Positions 17,818-26,044 of a stretch of DNA of 37,855 nucleotides are shown here, piece after piece (positions within the stretch are counted from its first letter, which is position 1; every line of letters begins with the position of its first letter). The notes below the pieces were generated by a model, which was not told the origin of the DNA, made no database searches, and was given only the letters and a program-made list of their open reading frames with translations. Both the position numbers and the translations under genes were made by a program. Origin of the DNA: Candidatus Rokuibacteriota bacterium (GTDB lineage Bacteria > Methylomirabilota > Methylomirabilia > Rokubacteriales > CSP1-6); the NCBI GenBank assembly GCA_003220345.1, contig QHSC01000089.1:1790-39644 (forward strand). The letters run 5' to 3'.

Positions 17818-18669
17818 ATGGCCTGCGGCGAAGCCCGCGCGGTCGAGGCCAACGGGCTTCGCCTCAGGCTCTGGAAGTGGGGAGGCGCCGGCCCGCCCGC
17901 GCTCCTCCTTCACTCGCTGGCCGCTCACAGTCACTGGTGGGACTGGACGGCCCCGCTCCTCGCCACCCGCTTCTCGGTGATCGCGCTCGACCTTCGCGGC
18001 CACGGCGAAAGCGGCTGGGCCGACCCGGCCGCGTATCATGCCTCCGACTATGCCGGCGACATCGTGGCCGTGCTCGACCATCTGGGCTGGCAGGCCCCGC
18101 TCGTCATCGGGCACTCGCTGGGCGGCTATGTCGGCGCCTGGCTGGCCGCTCATCATCCTGAGCGGGTCGGCGCTCTCGTCATCGCCGACACCTTGACCCA
18201 GTGGTCGGAGGAGGAGACGGCCTGGGTGCTCGGACAGTCCGAGCGGCCCGGGCCCCGGTTCGCCGATCCTGGCGAAGCAGGTGGCCGCTTCCGACTATCG
18301 CCTCCGGAGACTGCGGCCACAACGGAGTGCTTGCGTCACCTCGGCGAGGCCGCTGTCGTCGAGCGCGCGGCCGGGGCCTGGCACTACTCCTTTGACCGCA
18401 AGGTCTTTGCTCAGGCAAGACCCGAAGACTGGTCCATCCTGCCCAGGATCGTCTGTCCCACGCTGGTCGTGCGCGGCGAAGGCAGCCGCATGATGGACCG
18501 CGCCGCCATGCTGCGCGTCGCCACCACCGTACCGCGAGGCCAGTTCGCCGAGCTCAAGGGCGCCTGGCACCACCTCGTTCTCGACGATCCCCCTCGCTTC
18601 GCCTCCCTGGTGACAGACTGGTTCGAGCGGGTCAATCTTGCCGCCGCCGCTGGCCGGGAGCATTCTTGA
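17818..18669 (+). CDS. Alpha/beta hydrolase
   Basis: A 283-residue alpha/beta-hydrolase-fold enzyme. The oxyanion HS segment is in LLLHSLAAHSHWWDW (29-43), the conserved ALDLRGHGES turn at 56-65, and the nucleophile elbow GHSLGG has S100. The catalytic histidine is H251 or H252 in GAWHHLVLDDP. The ATG lies 2 nt after the dioxygenase stop and has no ribosome-binding site of its own at a useful distance, so it is coupled to that gene. By position it could hydrolyse a ring-fission product or an aromatic ester feeding the pathway. Family certain, substrate not. Confidence 0.88.
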   Translation: MACGEARAVEANGLRLRLWKWGGAGPPALLLHSLAAHSHWWDWTAPLLATRFSVIALDLRGHGESGWADPAAYHASDYAGDIVAVLDHLGWQAPLVIGHSLGGYVGAWLAAHHPERVGALVIADTLTQWSEEETAWVLGQSERPGPRFADPGEAGGRFRLSPPETAATTECLRHLGEAAVVERAAGAWHYSFDRKVFAQARPEDWSILPRIVCPTLVVRGEGSRMMDRAAMLRVATTVPRGQFAELKGAWHHLVLDDPPRFASLVTDWFERVNLAAAAGREHS

Positions 18670-18736
18670 CGCTGCCCGGCGGCGCTCGTAAGCTGAGTCA
18701 CTTTGGCCGACAGCCCCGCTCGAAGAGGAGGTCGAG

Positions 18737-19786
18737 GTGAATCCTGCGATGACCACGCGCGACGCGAACCTGCCCGCGGAATATTCGGCCGGGCTCGATA
18801 GGCTTTCCCTCGCCCCGCTGTGGACCGCGCTCCACGTCCTGTTGCCGCAGGAGCGCGTGACGGAGGCGGTGCCCCACCGCTGGCGCTGGGCCGAGATGCG
18901 CGAGCCGCTTCTCGAGGCCGCGCGCCTCGTGCCGCTCGATCAGGCCGAGCGCCGCGTCCTCGTCCTGCGCAATCCCGGGCTCGGAGGCGCCTACGCGGTG
19001 ACGGCCACGCTCTTCGCCGGGCTGCAGATCATCCTGCCGGGGGAAGCGGCCCCGAGCCATCACCACACCCCGGCGGCCCTCCGGCTCATCGTCGAGGGGC
19101 GGGGGGCCTTCACCACCGTGGACGGCGTCAAGTGCGCGATGGAGCCGGGCGACCTCATCATCACCCCGCCCATGCGCTGGCACGACCATGGCCACGAGGG
19201 AAGCGAGCCCGTGATCTGGCTCGACGGCCTCGACATCCCGCTGGTGAGGAGCTTCGAGGCGGCCTGGGCATCCAAGATGCGGCCGGCCGTCGTTCCGGCC
19301 ACGGCGATCGATTCCTCACAGGATGAGTTCACCGCCGCGGGTGTGGTGCCGCGCGCCTCTCGCTACGAAGACACGGGCTACCCGCAGGTGCGCTGGCCGT
19401 GGACGACCGTGCGGCGGGCGCTCGAGGCAATGGCCGCCGCCGCTCAGGCTGATCAGCCCGTCGTGCTCCGCTACGTGAATCCGGGAACCGGCACCTTTCC
19501 GCTTCGCACCATCGGCTCAGAGGCGCAGTGGCTCCGGCCGGGCGAAGCGACCCGCGCTGAGCGCCGCACGGCCAGCGGGGTCTTCCACGTGATCGAAGGG
19601 CAGGGGGAGAGCCGCATCGGCGACGAGGTTTTCACCTGGGAGCGGGGCGACTGTGTGGTGGCGCCGCCGTGGCACTGGATCCAGCACAAGAACCTCTCCC
19701 GATCGGCGCCGGCCTGTCTCTTCCACTTCAACGACGAGCCCGCGCTCCGCGCGCTGGGACTGTGGCAGGAGGAGACGCGAAGCTGA
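18737..19786 (+). CDS. Gentisate 1,2-dioxygenase-like bicupin protein
   Basis: A 349-residue protein with two cupin domains. The N-terminal half closely follows gentisate 1,2-dioxygenases: LAPLWTALHVLLP (25-37), RRVLVLRNPGLGG (72-84), LQIILPGEAAPSHHHTPAA (96-114) with iron-binding histidines at 108-110, then the strand TPPMRWHDHGH with H149 and H151, then VIWLDGLDIPLV. The second cupin (about residues 260-340) contains GDCVVAPPWHWIQHKN. It would cleave gentisate or a related 2,5-dihydroxy acid to maleylpyruvate. GTG at 18737 has AGGAGG 6 nt upstream. It follows the homogentisate-type dioxygenase and hydrolase by 67 nt, so the cluster carries two dioxygenases for para-hydroxylated aromatic acids. 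Confidence 0.9.
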   Translation: MNPAMTTRDANLPAEYSAGLDRLSLAPLWTALHVLLPQERVTEAVPHRWRWAEMREPLLEAARLVPLDQAERRVLVLRNPGLGGAYAVTATLFAGLQIILPGEAAPSHHHTPAALRLIVEGRGAFTTVDGVKCAMEPGDLIITPPMRWHDHGHEGSEPVIWLDGLDIPLVRSFEAAWASKMRPAVVPATAIDSSQDEFTAAGVVPRASRYEDTGYPQVRWPWTTVRRALEAMAAAAQADQPVVLRYVNPGTGTFPLRTIGSEAQWLRPGEATRAERRTASGVFHVIEGQGESRIGDEVFTWERGDCVVAPPWHWIQHKNLSRSAPACLFHFNDEPALRALGLWQEETRS

Positions 19787-19799
19787 AGGGTGGGCGCTC

Positions 19800-20189
19800 T
19801 CAGGAATCCTTCGTCATCGCCGCGGTTCCGCCGCCCAAGAAGAACTGGGCAATGGTGGCGATCAGGATCGTCAGCGAGTACTCGTAGCCGACCACGGTGG
19901 CCTTGCCGCGGGAGCTCTCGGCGATGACGGCGCGGAGGAAGAAGCCGTCATTGAGCTGAAAAAGGAGCACCACGACGAGCATGACGGGGACATTGACGAG
20001 GGCCGCCCAGCGCGAGAAGAGGCCCAGCACGAGCATGATCCCGCCCACGAGCTGCGCGGCGAGCAGATAGAAGACGAGGGCATCGGGAAAGGGCAGCCCG
20101 AGATCCTTGGTTATCATGGCGGCCATGGCATCCGGCGTCACGTCGAAGTACGCGTGGTACGCGTGGGCGATGTAGACGACGCCGAGCAT
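19800..20189 (-). CDS. DoxX family membrane protein
   Basis: A protein of at least 129 residues with about four hydrophobic segments, typical of the DoxX/DoxD family: VVYIAHAYHAYFD, LVGGIMLVLGLFSRWAALVNVPVML near 47-71, and a final SLTILIATIAQFFLGGG. The family is linked to redox and thiol stress in some bacteria, with no general function. The start is uncertain. ATG at 20189 lacks a ribosome-binding site and begins inside what looks like the first membrane helix. The frame remains open for 29 codons upstream, back to the peptidase stop, and reads like the normal DoxX beginning (AILSPFGATILRV), but holds no ATG, GTG or TTG there; a CTG at codon position 20216 with GAGG upstream is the best non-canonical candidate. 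Confidence 0.8.
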   Translation of the reverse strand: MLGVVYIAHAYHAYFDVTPDAMAAMITKDLGLPFPDALVFYLLAAQLVGGIMLVLGLFSRWAALVNVPVMLVVVLLFQLNDGFFLRAVIAESSRGKATVVGYEYSLTILIATIAQFFLGGGTAAMTKDS

Positions 20190-20276
20190 GACGCGAAGGA
20201 TCGTGGCGCCGAAGGGGCTCAGGATCGCCTCACGCTGAAATATTACAGCGCGGTCGTCCAGCCCCCGGCGAGAATT

Positions 20277-21230
20277 CTAGCGGGAGAGATCCCGCGCGGT
20301 GGGCAGCCCGGGCAGGGGCGTGGCGCTCAGAACGCCCCGCGCGATGGCCGTGGCCACCGCCTCGGCCGCGGCGGCGCCCACGCCGGCCACGTCGGCCGGC
20401 TCCTCCCCGATGGAGAGGCAGAAGAGACAGTCGCCGTCCGTGTCGAGGTGCGGGGGAGAGAGCGCCCGCCCGAATCCCGCGAGGCCGAGCCGCGCCACGC
20501 GGGCCGCCTCCGCCTTGCTCAAGGCGGCCGTGGTCGCGACCACGCCGATGGTGGTATGGGCGGGGCGGAAGCGCGGCGGACTCACCCCCGCCGCCAGCGC
20601 AGCCGCGGTATCCACGAGCTGCCGACCGTCGGGCGCGTCGCGGGCGCCGGCGAGGAGCCGCCCCGTGGCGGGATCCCGCACGTCTCCCGCGGCGTTCACG
20701 ACCATGAGCGCGGCCGTGGTGATTCCGTCCCGGTCCACGCGGGCCACGCCCAGTCCGCCGCGCATGGCGCGCTCGATGCCGTAGAGCTTGCCGACGGTGG
20801 CGCCCGTGCCCGCGCCCACGCTGCCTTCGGCCACGGGGCCCGCGCCGGCCGCGGCGGCGGCGGCATGGCCCATGGCCCGGTCGGGTCTCGCGCGATGGTC
20901 GCCCACGGAGAGATCGAAGATGATGGCGCCTGCCACATGCGGGACCACGGTGCGGGACACGGGAAAGCCGCGCCCGCGCTCCTCGAGCCACTGCATCACG
21001 CCCCAGATCGCCTCGAGGCCATAGGCGCTGCCGCCGGCCAGCACGACCGCGTCCACCGTCGGCGCGAGGTGACGCGGGTCGAGGAACTCGAGCCCGTGCA
21101 CGGCAGCCGCCCGTCCGGCGATCTCGAGCGCGCCCGCGGCGGGGCGCTCAGGCATGATGACGGTGCACCCGGTATGCCCACGGTTGTCGGTGACATGGCC
21201 CACGCTCAGTCCGGGAATCACGCGGGCCAC
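20277..21230 (-). CDS. P1 family peptidase (DmpA/NylC-type autoprocessing hydrolase)
   Basis: A 317-residue N-terminal-nucleophile hydrolase of peptidase family S58. It has the strongly conserved VLAGGSAYGLEA (63-74), the glycine-rich GSVGAGTGATVGK (136-148), TTAALMVVNA (171-180), and TTIGVVAT at 226-233. By analogy with DmpA and NylC, self-cleavage should occur before T226, freeing it as nucleophile. LDTDGDCLFCLSIG near 267-280 completes the site. Such enzymes cleave N-terminal amino acids from peptides or amides, or oligoamides. The GTG start at 21230 faces the coiled-coil gene divergently; upstream a CAGAAT 8 nt away is a possible weak -10. Same strand as DoxX downstream. Confidence 0.92.
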   Translation of the reverse strand: MARVIPGLSVGHVTDNRGHTGCTVIMPERPAAGALEIAGRAAAVHGLEFLDPRHLAPTVDAVVLAGGSAYGLEAIWGVMQWLEERGRGFPVSRTVVPHVAGAIIFDLSVGDHRARPDRAMGHAAAAAAGAGPVAEGSVGAGTGATVGKLYGIERAMRGGLGVARVDRDGITTAALMVVNAAGDVRDPATGRLLAGARDAPDGRQLVDTAAALAAGVSPPRFRPAHTTIGVVATTAALSKAEAARVARLGLAGFGRALSPPHLDTDGDCLFCLSIGEEPADVAGVGAAAAEAVATAIARGVLSATPLPGLPTARDLSR

Positions 21231-21266
21231 TCTAGCAAATTCTGGCGGGCATTGACCCCGCGGTGC

Positions 21267-21272
21267 TACGCT
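21267..21272 (+). promoter_or_regulatory. Candidate -10 box of the coiled-coil gene
   Basis: TACGCT ends 8 nt before the ATG at 21281; no Shine-Dalgarno sequence or convincing -35 is present. Fits the leaderless pattern seen at several other genes here, but is weak on its own. Confidence 0.3.
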
Positions 21273-21280
21273 CGGACCAC

Positions 21281-21616
21281 ATGCGCAGGGGAGACGCCCC
21301 GGACGATGAGCCGGCCGACCATCGGGAGCGCCACCGGCAGCCGCGTCGGCCGTGGTTTCTCATCGCCGCCTGCCTCACCCTGGTCGTGCTCTCCGCCGTG
21401 CTGTGGGTCAAGTGGAGCGACAATCGGCGGGAGGCGGCCCGGCTCCAGCGGGAGCTGACGCGCGTGTACAAGGAGGCCGAAGATCTGCGCATGCAGGCCA
21501 CCCTCGGCCAGGAGCGTATCGCGCGGCTCGAGCGGGAGCTGCGCGCGCTCAAAGCCGAGAGCCAGGCCCGGCCCGCGGAAGACAAGAAGGCTGGGCGCTC
21601 CGCGCCCAAGCGGTAG
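21281..21616 (+). CDS. Single-pass membrane protein with coiled coil
   Basis: An 111-residue protein I do not recognise as a named family. A polar, acidic and basic cytoplasmic head (residues 1-24) is followed by one membrane helix (about 25-44, PWFLIAACLTLVVLSAVLWV). A heptad-patterned helix of roughly 50 residues comes next, rich in R, E, L and A (RREAARLQRELTRVY ... RLERELRALKAE), with a basic tail. The layout resembles small inner-membrane coiled-coil proteins that project into the periplasm, like FtsB/FtsL-type or envelope scaffolds, but without specific motifs. ATG 21281 is preferred; GTG 21263 in frame is possible. The cyclic-nucleotide-binding gene follows after 24 nt and may share its transcript. 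Confidence 0.72.
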   Translation: MRRGDAPDDEPADHRERHRQPRRPWFLIAACLTLVVLSAVLWVKWSDNRREAARLQRELTRVYKEAEDLRMQATLGQERIARLERELRALKAESQARPAEDKKAGRSAPKR

Positions 21617-21640
21617 CGTTCCGACGCTCGAGGAGATCGC

Positions 21641-22150
21641 ATGGAATTGATCAGTCGCATCCTGGACGGCTCCATCCCGCAGGATCTGAAGGACGCGCTT
21701 CGCCGGGCCGAGCCCGCCGGGCCGCGCATGAGCCATGACGAGAAGATCGCCCATCTCGAGGACGTGCCGCTCTTCGCGGACTGCAGCCAGAAGCAGCTCC
21801 GCTCGGTCTCCGACATCTCGCGCGTGGTCGAGGTACCCACGGGAACCTCGCTGACGCGGGCCGGCCAGCCCGGCGACGAGTTCTTCGTGCTCGTCGACGG
21901 CACCGCGGCCGTCGAGAAGCCGGGCAAGAAGAAGCAGTTCCTCAAGCCCGGCGCCTTCTTCGGTGAGATGAGCTTGCTCGATGGCGGCCCGCGCTCCGTG
22001 ACGGTGCGCGCGGCCACGCCGTTGCGGGTGCTCGTGATTGACCGGAAGAACTTCCAGATCCTGCTGCGGGATGTGCCCGACCTGACCTACAAGCTGCTCG
22101 TCACCCTGTCGAAGCGCGTCCGGATGCTGGAGCAGGCCGAGCAGCCCTGA
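21641..22150 (+). CDS. Cyclic nucleotide-binding domain protein
   Basis: A 169-residue protein consisting of a short N-terminal region (1-38) and one CRP-type cyclic-nucleotide-binding beta-roll (about 39-155), with no DNA-binding helix-turn-helix or kinase domain attached. The domain start VPLFADCSQKQLRSV is typical, and the phosphate-binding cassette FGEMSLLDGGPRSVTV keeps the glutamate and arginine that hold cyclic nucleotide, so ligand binding is plausible. A basic helix ends the protein. GAGGAG lies upstream of the ATG. Probably acts by protein-protein contact; the preceding coiled-coil membrane protein is a candidate partner. Converges on hisC. Confidence 0.85.
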   Translation: MELISRILDGSIPQDLKDALRRAEPAGPRMSHDEKIAHLEDVPLFADCSQKQLRSVSDISRVVEVPTGTSLTRAGQPGDEFFVLVDGTAAVEKPGKKKQFLKPGAFFGEMSLLDGGPRSVTVRAATPLRVLVIDRKNFQILLRDVPDLTYKLLVTLSKRVRMLEQAEQP

Positions 22151-22165
22151 CCCGCCGGCGGTCCC

Positions 22166-23263
22166 TCAGGGGGCTGCGAGAGTCTCGTCCAGGACTTCCA
22201 GAAGTCGAGCATTGTCCTCGGGCCGCCCGATGGCGATCCGAAGATGCTCCGGGAAGCCCACCGCTCCCCCGTCTCGCACCAGGATGCCCGCCTTGAGCAG
22301 TGCGGCAGCGAGCTCTCGCGCCTGCGCACCGATTCTCGGCAGGAGAAAATTCGCCTGCGAGGGCGGTGCGGGACAGCCGCGCCGGGCGAGCTCGGCCAGG
22401 AGGCGCGGGCGTTCCGACAGGACCAGCGCGCGCGTTCGCTCGAGATGGGCGCGATCCTCGAGAGCGGCGACCGCCGCGACCTGGGCGAAGCGGTTGACGT
22501 TGAAGGGCGCGCGCACGCGGTTGAGCCAGCCCATGATCTCGGGCGCTCCCACGACATAGCCCACGCGCAGGCCGGCGAGCGCAGCGATCTTGGAGAACGT
22601 GCGGAGCGCGATCAGCCGTGGCCAGCGTCTCGCCAGCGCCACCCCGTCGGGGGTCTCCGGGTCATCGGAGAAGTCCCGGTACGCCTCGTCGAGGATCACG
22701 AGCGGGCCGTCATCGCCGAGCTTCGCCAGGAATTGGTCGAGGGGCCCTCTCCGGATGATCGTCGTGGCGGGATTGTGCGGCGTGCACAGGAAGATGGCCT
22801 TGGTCTTGGGCCCCACGCGCGCGAGCATGGCGTCGAGATCGGTGTCGTACCCGCGGAGCGGGATCTCCACCGGCGTGGCCCCGGACAGGCGCGCCTCGAT
22901 CCCGTAGGGCTCGAAGGCAGGCTTCGGCATGAGGATCTCGTCCCCGGGCTCGAAGGCCGCGCGCGCGATCAGCCCGAGCAGCTCGTCTCCGCCATTGCCC
23001 GCCATCAGCCAGTCGGGCGGCACGCCGAGCCACGAGCCCAGGGCCTCACGTAGTCGCGTCGAGCCCCCGTCCGGGTAGAGATGGGCCCGCGCCGCTTCCT
23101 GCCTCAGCGCCTCGATGACCAGAGGGGAGGGGCCGAGCGGGTTCTCGTTGGACGAAAGCCGCACGATGGCCGGCAATCCGAGTTCCTGAGACAGCGCTTC
23201 GAGGGATTTGCCTGCCTCATATGGCGTCACTGCCTCGAGCGCCTGTCGCCAGATCCGTCGCAT
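22166..23263 (-). CDS. hisC: Histidinol-phosphate aminotransferase
   Basis: A 365-residue class-II, fold-type-I PLP enzyme. It transfers the amino group from glutamate to imidazole-acetol phosphate in histidine synthesis. Visible are LSSNENPLGPS (36-46), YPDGGSTRLREAL (63-75), NPATTI near N164, VILDEAYRDF with D192 and Y195, and RTFSKIAALAGLRVGY, where K225 is the PLP lysine. Length matches HisC. There is no other his gene beside it, as is common for dispersed paralogs; a role with another aromatic amino acid or phosphonate cannot be excluded. No Shine-Dalgarno sequence, but TAGAAT lies 8 nt upstream of the ATG. Divergent from glnD with a gap of only 75 nt. Confidence 0.9.
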   Translation of the reverse strand: MRRIWRQALEAVTPYEAGKSLEALSQELGLPAIVRLSSNENPLGPSPLVIEALRQEAARAHLYPDGGSTRLREALGSWLGVPPDWLMAGNGGDELLGLIARAAFEPGDEILMPKPAFEPYGIEARLSGATPVEIPLRGYDTDLDAMLARVGPKTKAIFLCTPHNPATTIIRRGPLDQFLAKLGDDGPLVILDEAYRDFSDDPETPDGVALARRWPRLIALRTFSKIAALAGLRVGYVVGAPEIMGWLNRVRAPFNVNRFAQVAAVAALEDRAHLERTRALVLSERPRLLAELARRGCPAPPSQANFLLPRIGAQARELAAALLKAGILVRDGGAVGFPEHLRIAIGRPEDNARLLEVLDETLAAP

Positions 23264-23271
23264 GGTGAGTC

Positions 23272-23277
23272 ATTCTA
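23272..23277 (-). promoter_or_regulatory. Candidate -10 box of hisC
   Basis: On the minus strand TAGAAT ends 8 nt before the hisC ATG. No ribosome-binding site follows, fitting a leaderless mRNA. No good -35 seen. Confidence 0.35.
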
Positions 23278-23303
23278 TCCCGCCGTCCAAGTCCGCGCCA
23301 GAT

Positions 23304-23332
23304 TTGACATCCCTAATACCGGCATGTACCGT
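23304..23332 (+). promoter_or_regulatory. Candidate glnD promoter (-35 TTGACA, 17 nt, TACCGT)
   Basis: A perfect TTGACA at 23304-23309 is followed, after 17 nt, by TACCGT at 23327-23332, and the ATG at 23339 follows 6 nt later. Transcription would then start at about the start codon. The in-frame ATG at 23324 would fall within this promoter, which favours 23339 as the true start. Confidence 0.5.
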
Positions 23333-23338
23333 TTCGTC

Positions 23339-26044
23339 ATGTCCACAGACCTTTTCCGCCAGGTGAAACGCGTGGAGGCACAGGCGGAGAGGGGCTTCGA
23401 CGGGTCGTCCACCGAGCGCGCGGAAAGGAAGCGGCGGCTCCGGCTCGAGCTCCTCCGCCAGCACCTGACCTCCAATGTCGACTTTCTCAAGGCGGCCCAC
23501 CTCGGGGGCGCGTCGGGCCAGCAATCAGTGCAGGCCCACGCCGCCTTCATGGATGGCTTCCTCTCGACCCTCTTCCGACTGGCCGTGGACGACGCCAAGC
23601 GGGAAGGCATCGCGCCGGCTCCGCTCGTCCTGGTTGCCCTCGGCGGGTACGGGCGCGGTGAGCTGGGCCCGCTCTCCGATCTCGACCTCATGCTCATCTA
23701 CGACGGTGTCATGGAGCCTTTCATCCAGCGCGCCACCCAGGGCCTCCTCTACACCCTGTGGGACCTGGGCCTCACCGTCGGACATTCCGTGCGCAGCCTG
23801 CCCGACTGCGTGGCCATGGCCACGACGGATTTCTCCTCGCGCACCTCCATGCAGGAGGCGCGGTACCTCGTGGGAGACCGGCGGCTCTTCCAGCGCTTCC
23901 GCAAGGTGCTCTCGGCCAACGTCTACCGCAAGGACTTCGGCCAGTTCCTGGAGACGGCGCTCGCCGAGCGCGACCAGCGCTATCGCAAGTTCGGGGGCTC
24001 GCCGTACATGGGCGAGCCCAACGTCAAGGAGTCCGCGGGCGGGCTGCGCGACCTCCACACGGCCATGTGGCTCGCCTCGACCAAGTTCGGCGCGCGCACC
24101 CTCCGCGACCTTTTCGAGAAGGGCATGATCACCGAGCGCGAGCAGCGGCAGACGGACGAGGCCCTCACCTTCCTCTGGCGGGTACGGAACGAGCTCCACT
24201 TCCTCTCCGGCCACAAGAACGACGTGCTCTCGCGCGACATCCAGCCGGAGATCGCCGCGCACTTCGGCTACGTCAGCGACGACGATTCCCTCGCCGTCGA
24301 GAAGTTCATGCGCGACTACTATCTCCACGCGCGCGTCGTCCACCGGGTGTCGAGCCAGCTGATCTTGCGCTGCCAGGAGACGCTCTCGCGTCGCGGTACC
24401 GTCCAGCGGCGCCTGCGACAGGAGGCGCTCGCCGACGGGCTCTACGTCATGGACGAGCGCATCCATCTCGTGCATCCCGACGGCCGCGACCTGCGCGAGG
24501 ACCCGACGCGGCTCATGAAGATTTACTGGCACTCCCACCGGCTGGGATTCGACCTTGGCGTGGGCGCCGAGCGGGCGGTCGAGGAGGCGCTGGATCTCGT
24601 CGACGACCGCTTCCGCCGATCGCCCGAGGTGCGCGATCTCTTCCTCGACATCTGCCGGAGCTGGGGGCGGGTGGCCCAGACCCTCCGGTCCATGCACCAC
24701 CTGGGCTTTCTCGGGCGCTACCTGCCGGAGTTCGGCGCCCTCACCTGTCTGGTGCAGTACGACGTCTATCACAAGTTCACGGCCGACCAGCACTCGCTCA
24801 TCGCCGTGGAAGGTCTGGAGGCGCTGGCTCCCGGGGCCTCCACGGAGACCCAGAGTCTCGCGCAGGTGCTCAACGAGGTCGAGCATCCCGACCTCCTGAT
24901 GCTGGGCATGCTCCTGCACGATATCGGCAAGGGCAAGGGGCACGGGCATGTCGCCAAGGGCATCCCGCTCGCCGAGGAGCTGACGGCGCGACTGGGGCTG
25001 GCCGGCGAGGCCGCGGGCGCCGTGGTTTTCCTCGTGGCCAAGCACGTGGCCCTCTCGCACGTCGCGCAGCGGCGGGACGTCAACGATCCGAAGACCGTGG
25101 AGACTCTGGCGGAGATGTGCGGCACCCCGGAGCGCCTGCGCATGCTCTACCTCCTGACCTTCGCCGACATGCGCGCCGTGGGTCCCGGCGTCATGACGGG
25201 CTGGCAGGCGCAGGTGCTCTGGGAGCTCTACGCGGGCGCCATGCGGCGACTGACGGGAGGCCGTCTGGAGCCCCTGACGCGGGAGGAGGCGAGCCAGCGC
25301 GTGGCCGCGGAGCTGACGGATCCCTCCCTTCGACGCGCGGTGCCGGGGCACCTGGCCATGGTCTCCGAGCGATACCTCGCCACCACCGCGCCCGCGCGGA
25401 TGGCCGCGCACATGCGGCTGATCGAGCGGCTGGAAGAGGATCCCGTGGCCACGGAGCTCTTCCATCACCACGATCTTGGCTCCTCCGACCTCGTGATCGT
25501 CACCCGCGACGTGCCGGGGCTCTTCTCGCTCATCGCGGGCAGCCTCGCCGCCCACGGCATCAACATCCTCTCCGCGCAGATCCACACGCGGGCCGACGGC
25601 ATCGCCATCGATACCTTCCAGGTCAATGACCCGTTCGGCGAGGCCGTCACCGAGGAGGCGCGCTGGCGCCGCACCCTCGAATCCCTCCGCCGCGTGGTGC
25701 TGGGCGAGCAGTCCATCGAGGCGCTGCTCGCGGCGCGCAAGGGGGCGAGATCGGAGCCCGCCGCGGTGCCGGGGCCGCCCAAGGTCTCCGTGGACAATCA
25801 CCTCTCGGACACGCATACGGTGGTCGAGGTCAAGTGCCCCGACCGCGTCGGCCTCCTGTACCTCATCACCGTCACCCTCTCGAAGCTCGGCCTCAGCATC
25901 GCGAGCGCGCGCATCGCCACCGATATCGACCACGCCTTCGACACCTTCTACGTGGTGGACCGGCGGGGCCGGCGCATCGAGGACTCCGACGAGATGGCCC
26001 GGATCCGGGCGGCGCTGGAAGAGGCCCTGCTGAAGCCGTGCTAG
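23339..26044 (+). CDS. glnD: Bifunctional [protein-PII] uridylyltransferase/uridylyl-removing enzyme
   Basis: A 901-residue sensor of glutamine that adds and removes UMP on PII proteins, setting nitrogen assimilation. Domains in order are a nucleotidyltransferase with GGYGRGELGPLSDLDLM (102-118), the GlnD linker domain (VKESAGGLRDLH near 225), an HD domain with H527 and D528 in LLHDIGKGKGHGH (uridylyl-removing), and two C-terminal ACT domains (about 717-790 and 827-901) that sense glutamine. All catalytic motifs look intact. No Shine-Dalgarno sequence precedes either in-frame ATG (23324, 23339); the promoter placement favours 23339. The stop overlaps the start of the phosphatidyltransferase gene by 7 nt. 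No glnB or amtB gene is adjacent. Confidence 0.95.
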   Translation: MSTDLFRQVKRVEAQAERGFDGSSTERAERKRRLRLELLRQHLTSNVDFLKAAHLGGASGQQSVQAHAAFMDGFLSTLFRLAVDDAKREGIAPAPLVLVALGGYGRGELGPLSDLDLMLIYDGVMEPFIQRATQGLLYTLWDLGLTVGHSVRSLPDCVAMATTDFSSRTSMQEARYLVGDRRLFQRFRKVLSANVYRKDFGQFLETALAERDQRYRKFGGSPYMGEPNVKESAGGLRDLHTAMWLASTKFGARTLRDLFEKGMITEREQRQTDEALTFLWRVRNELHFLSGHKNDVLSRDIQPEIAAHFGYVSDDDSLAVEKFMRDYYLHARVVHRVSSQLILRCQETLSRRGTVQRRLRQEALADGLYVMDERIHLVHPDGRDLREDPTRLMKIYWHSHRLGFDLGVGAERAVEEALDLVDDRFRRSPEVRDLFLDICRSWGRVAQTLRSMHHLGFLGRYLPEFGALTCLVQYDVYHKFTADQHSLIAVEGLEALAPGASTETQSLAQVLNEVEHPDLLMLGMLLHDIGKGKGHGHVAKGIPLAEELTARLGLAGEAAGAVVFLVAKHVALSHVAQRRDVNDPKTVETLAEMCGTPERLRMLYLLTFADMRAVGPGVMTGWQAQVLWELYAGAMRRLTGGRLEPLTREEASQRVAAELTDPSLRRAVPGHLAMVSERYLATTAPARMAAHMRLIERLEEDPVATELFHHHDLGSSDLVIVTRDVPGLFSLIAGSLAAHGINILSAQIHTRADGIAIDTFQVNDPFGEAVTEEARWRRTLESLRRVVLGEQSIEALLAARKGARSEPAAVPGPPKVSVDNHLSDTHTVVEVKCPDRVGLLYLITVTLSKLGLSIASARIATDIDHAFDTFYVVDRRGRRIEDSDEMARIRAALEEALLKPC

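Noticed and set aside
19653-21458. A 601-codon plus-strand frame across DoxX and the P1 peptidase
   Set aside because: Low-complexity shadow opposite two well-supported minus-strand genes.
23525-25933. An 802-codon open frame antisense to glnD, and similar long antisense frames elsewhere (for example 9314-11191, 12873-14360 and 2270-3313)
   Set aside because: They are rich in R, H, G, E and D with no recognisable domain, and sit opposite clear genes. In GC-rich DNA the antisense frame of a real gene stays open because stop codons are rare.
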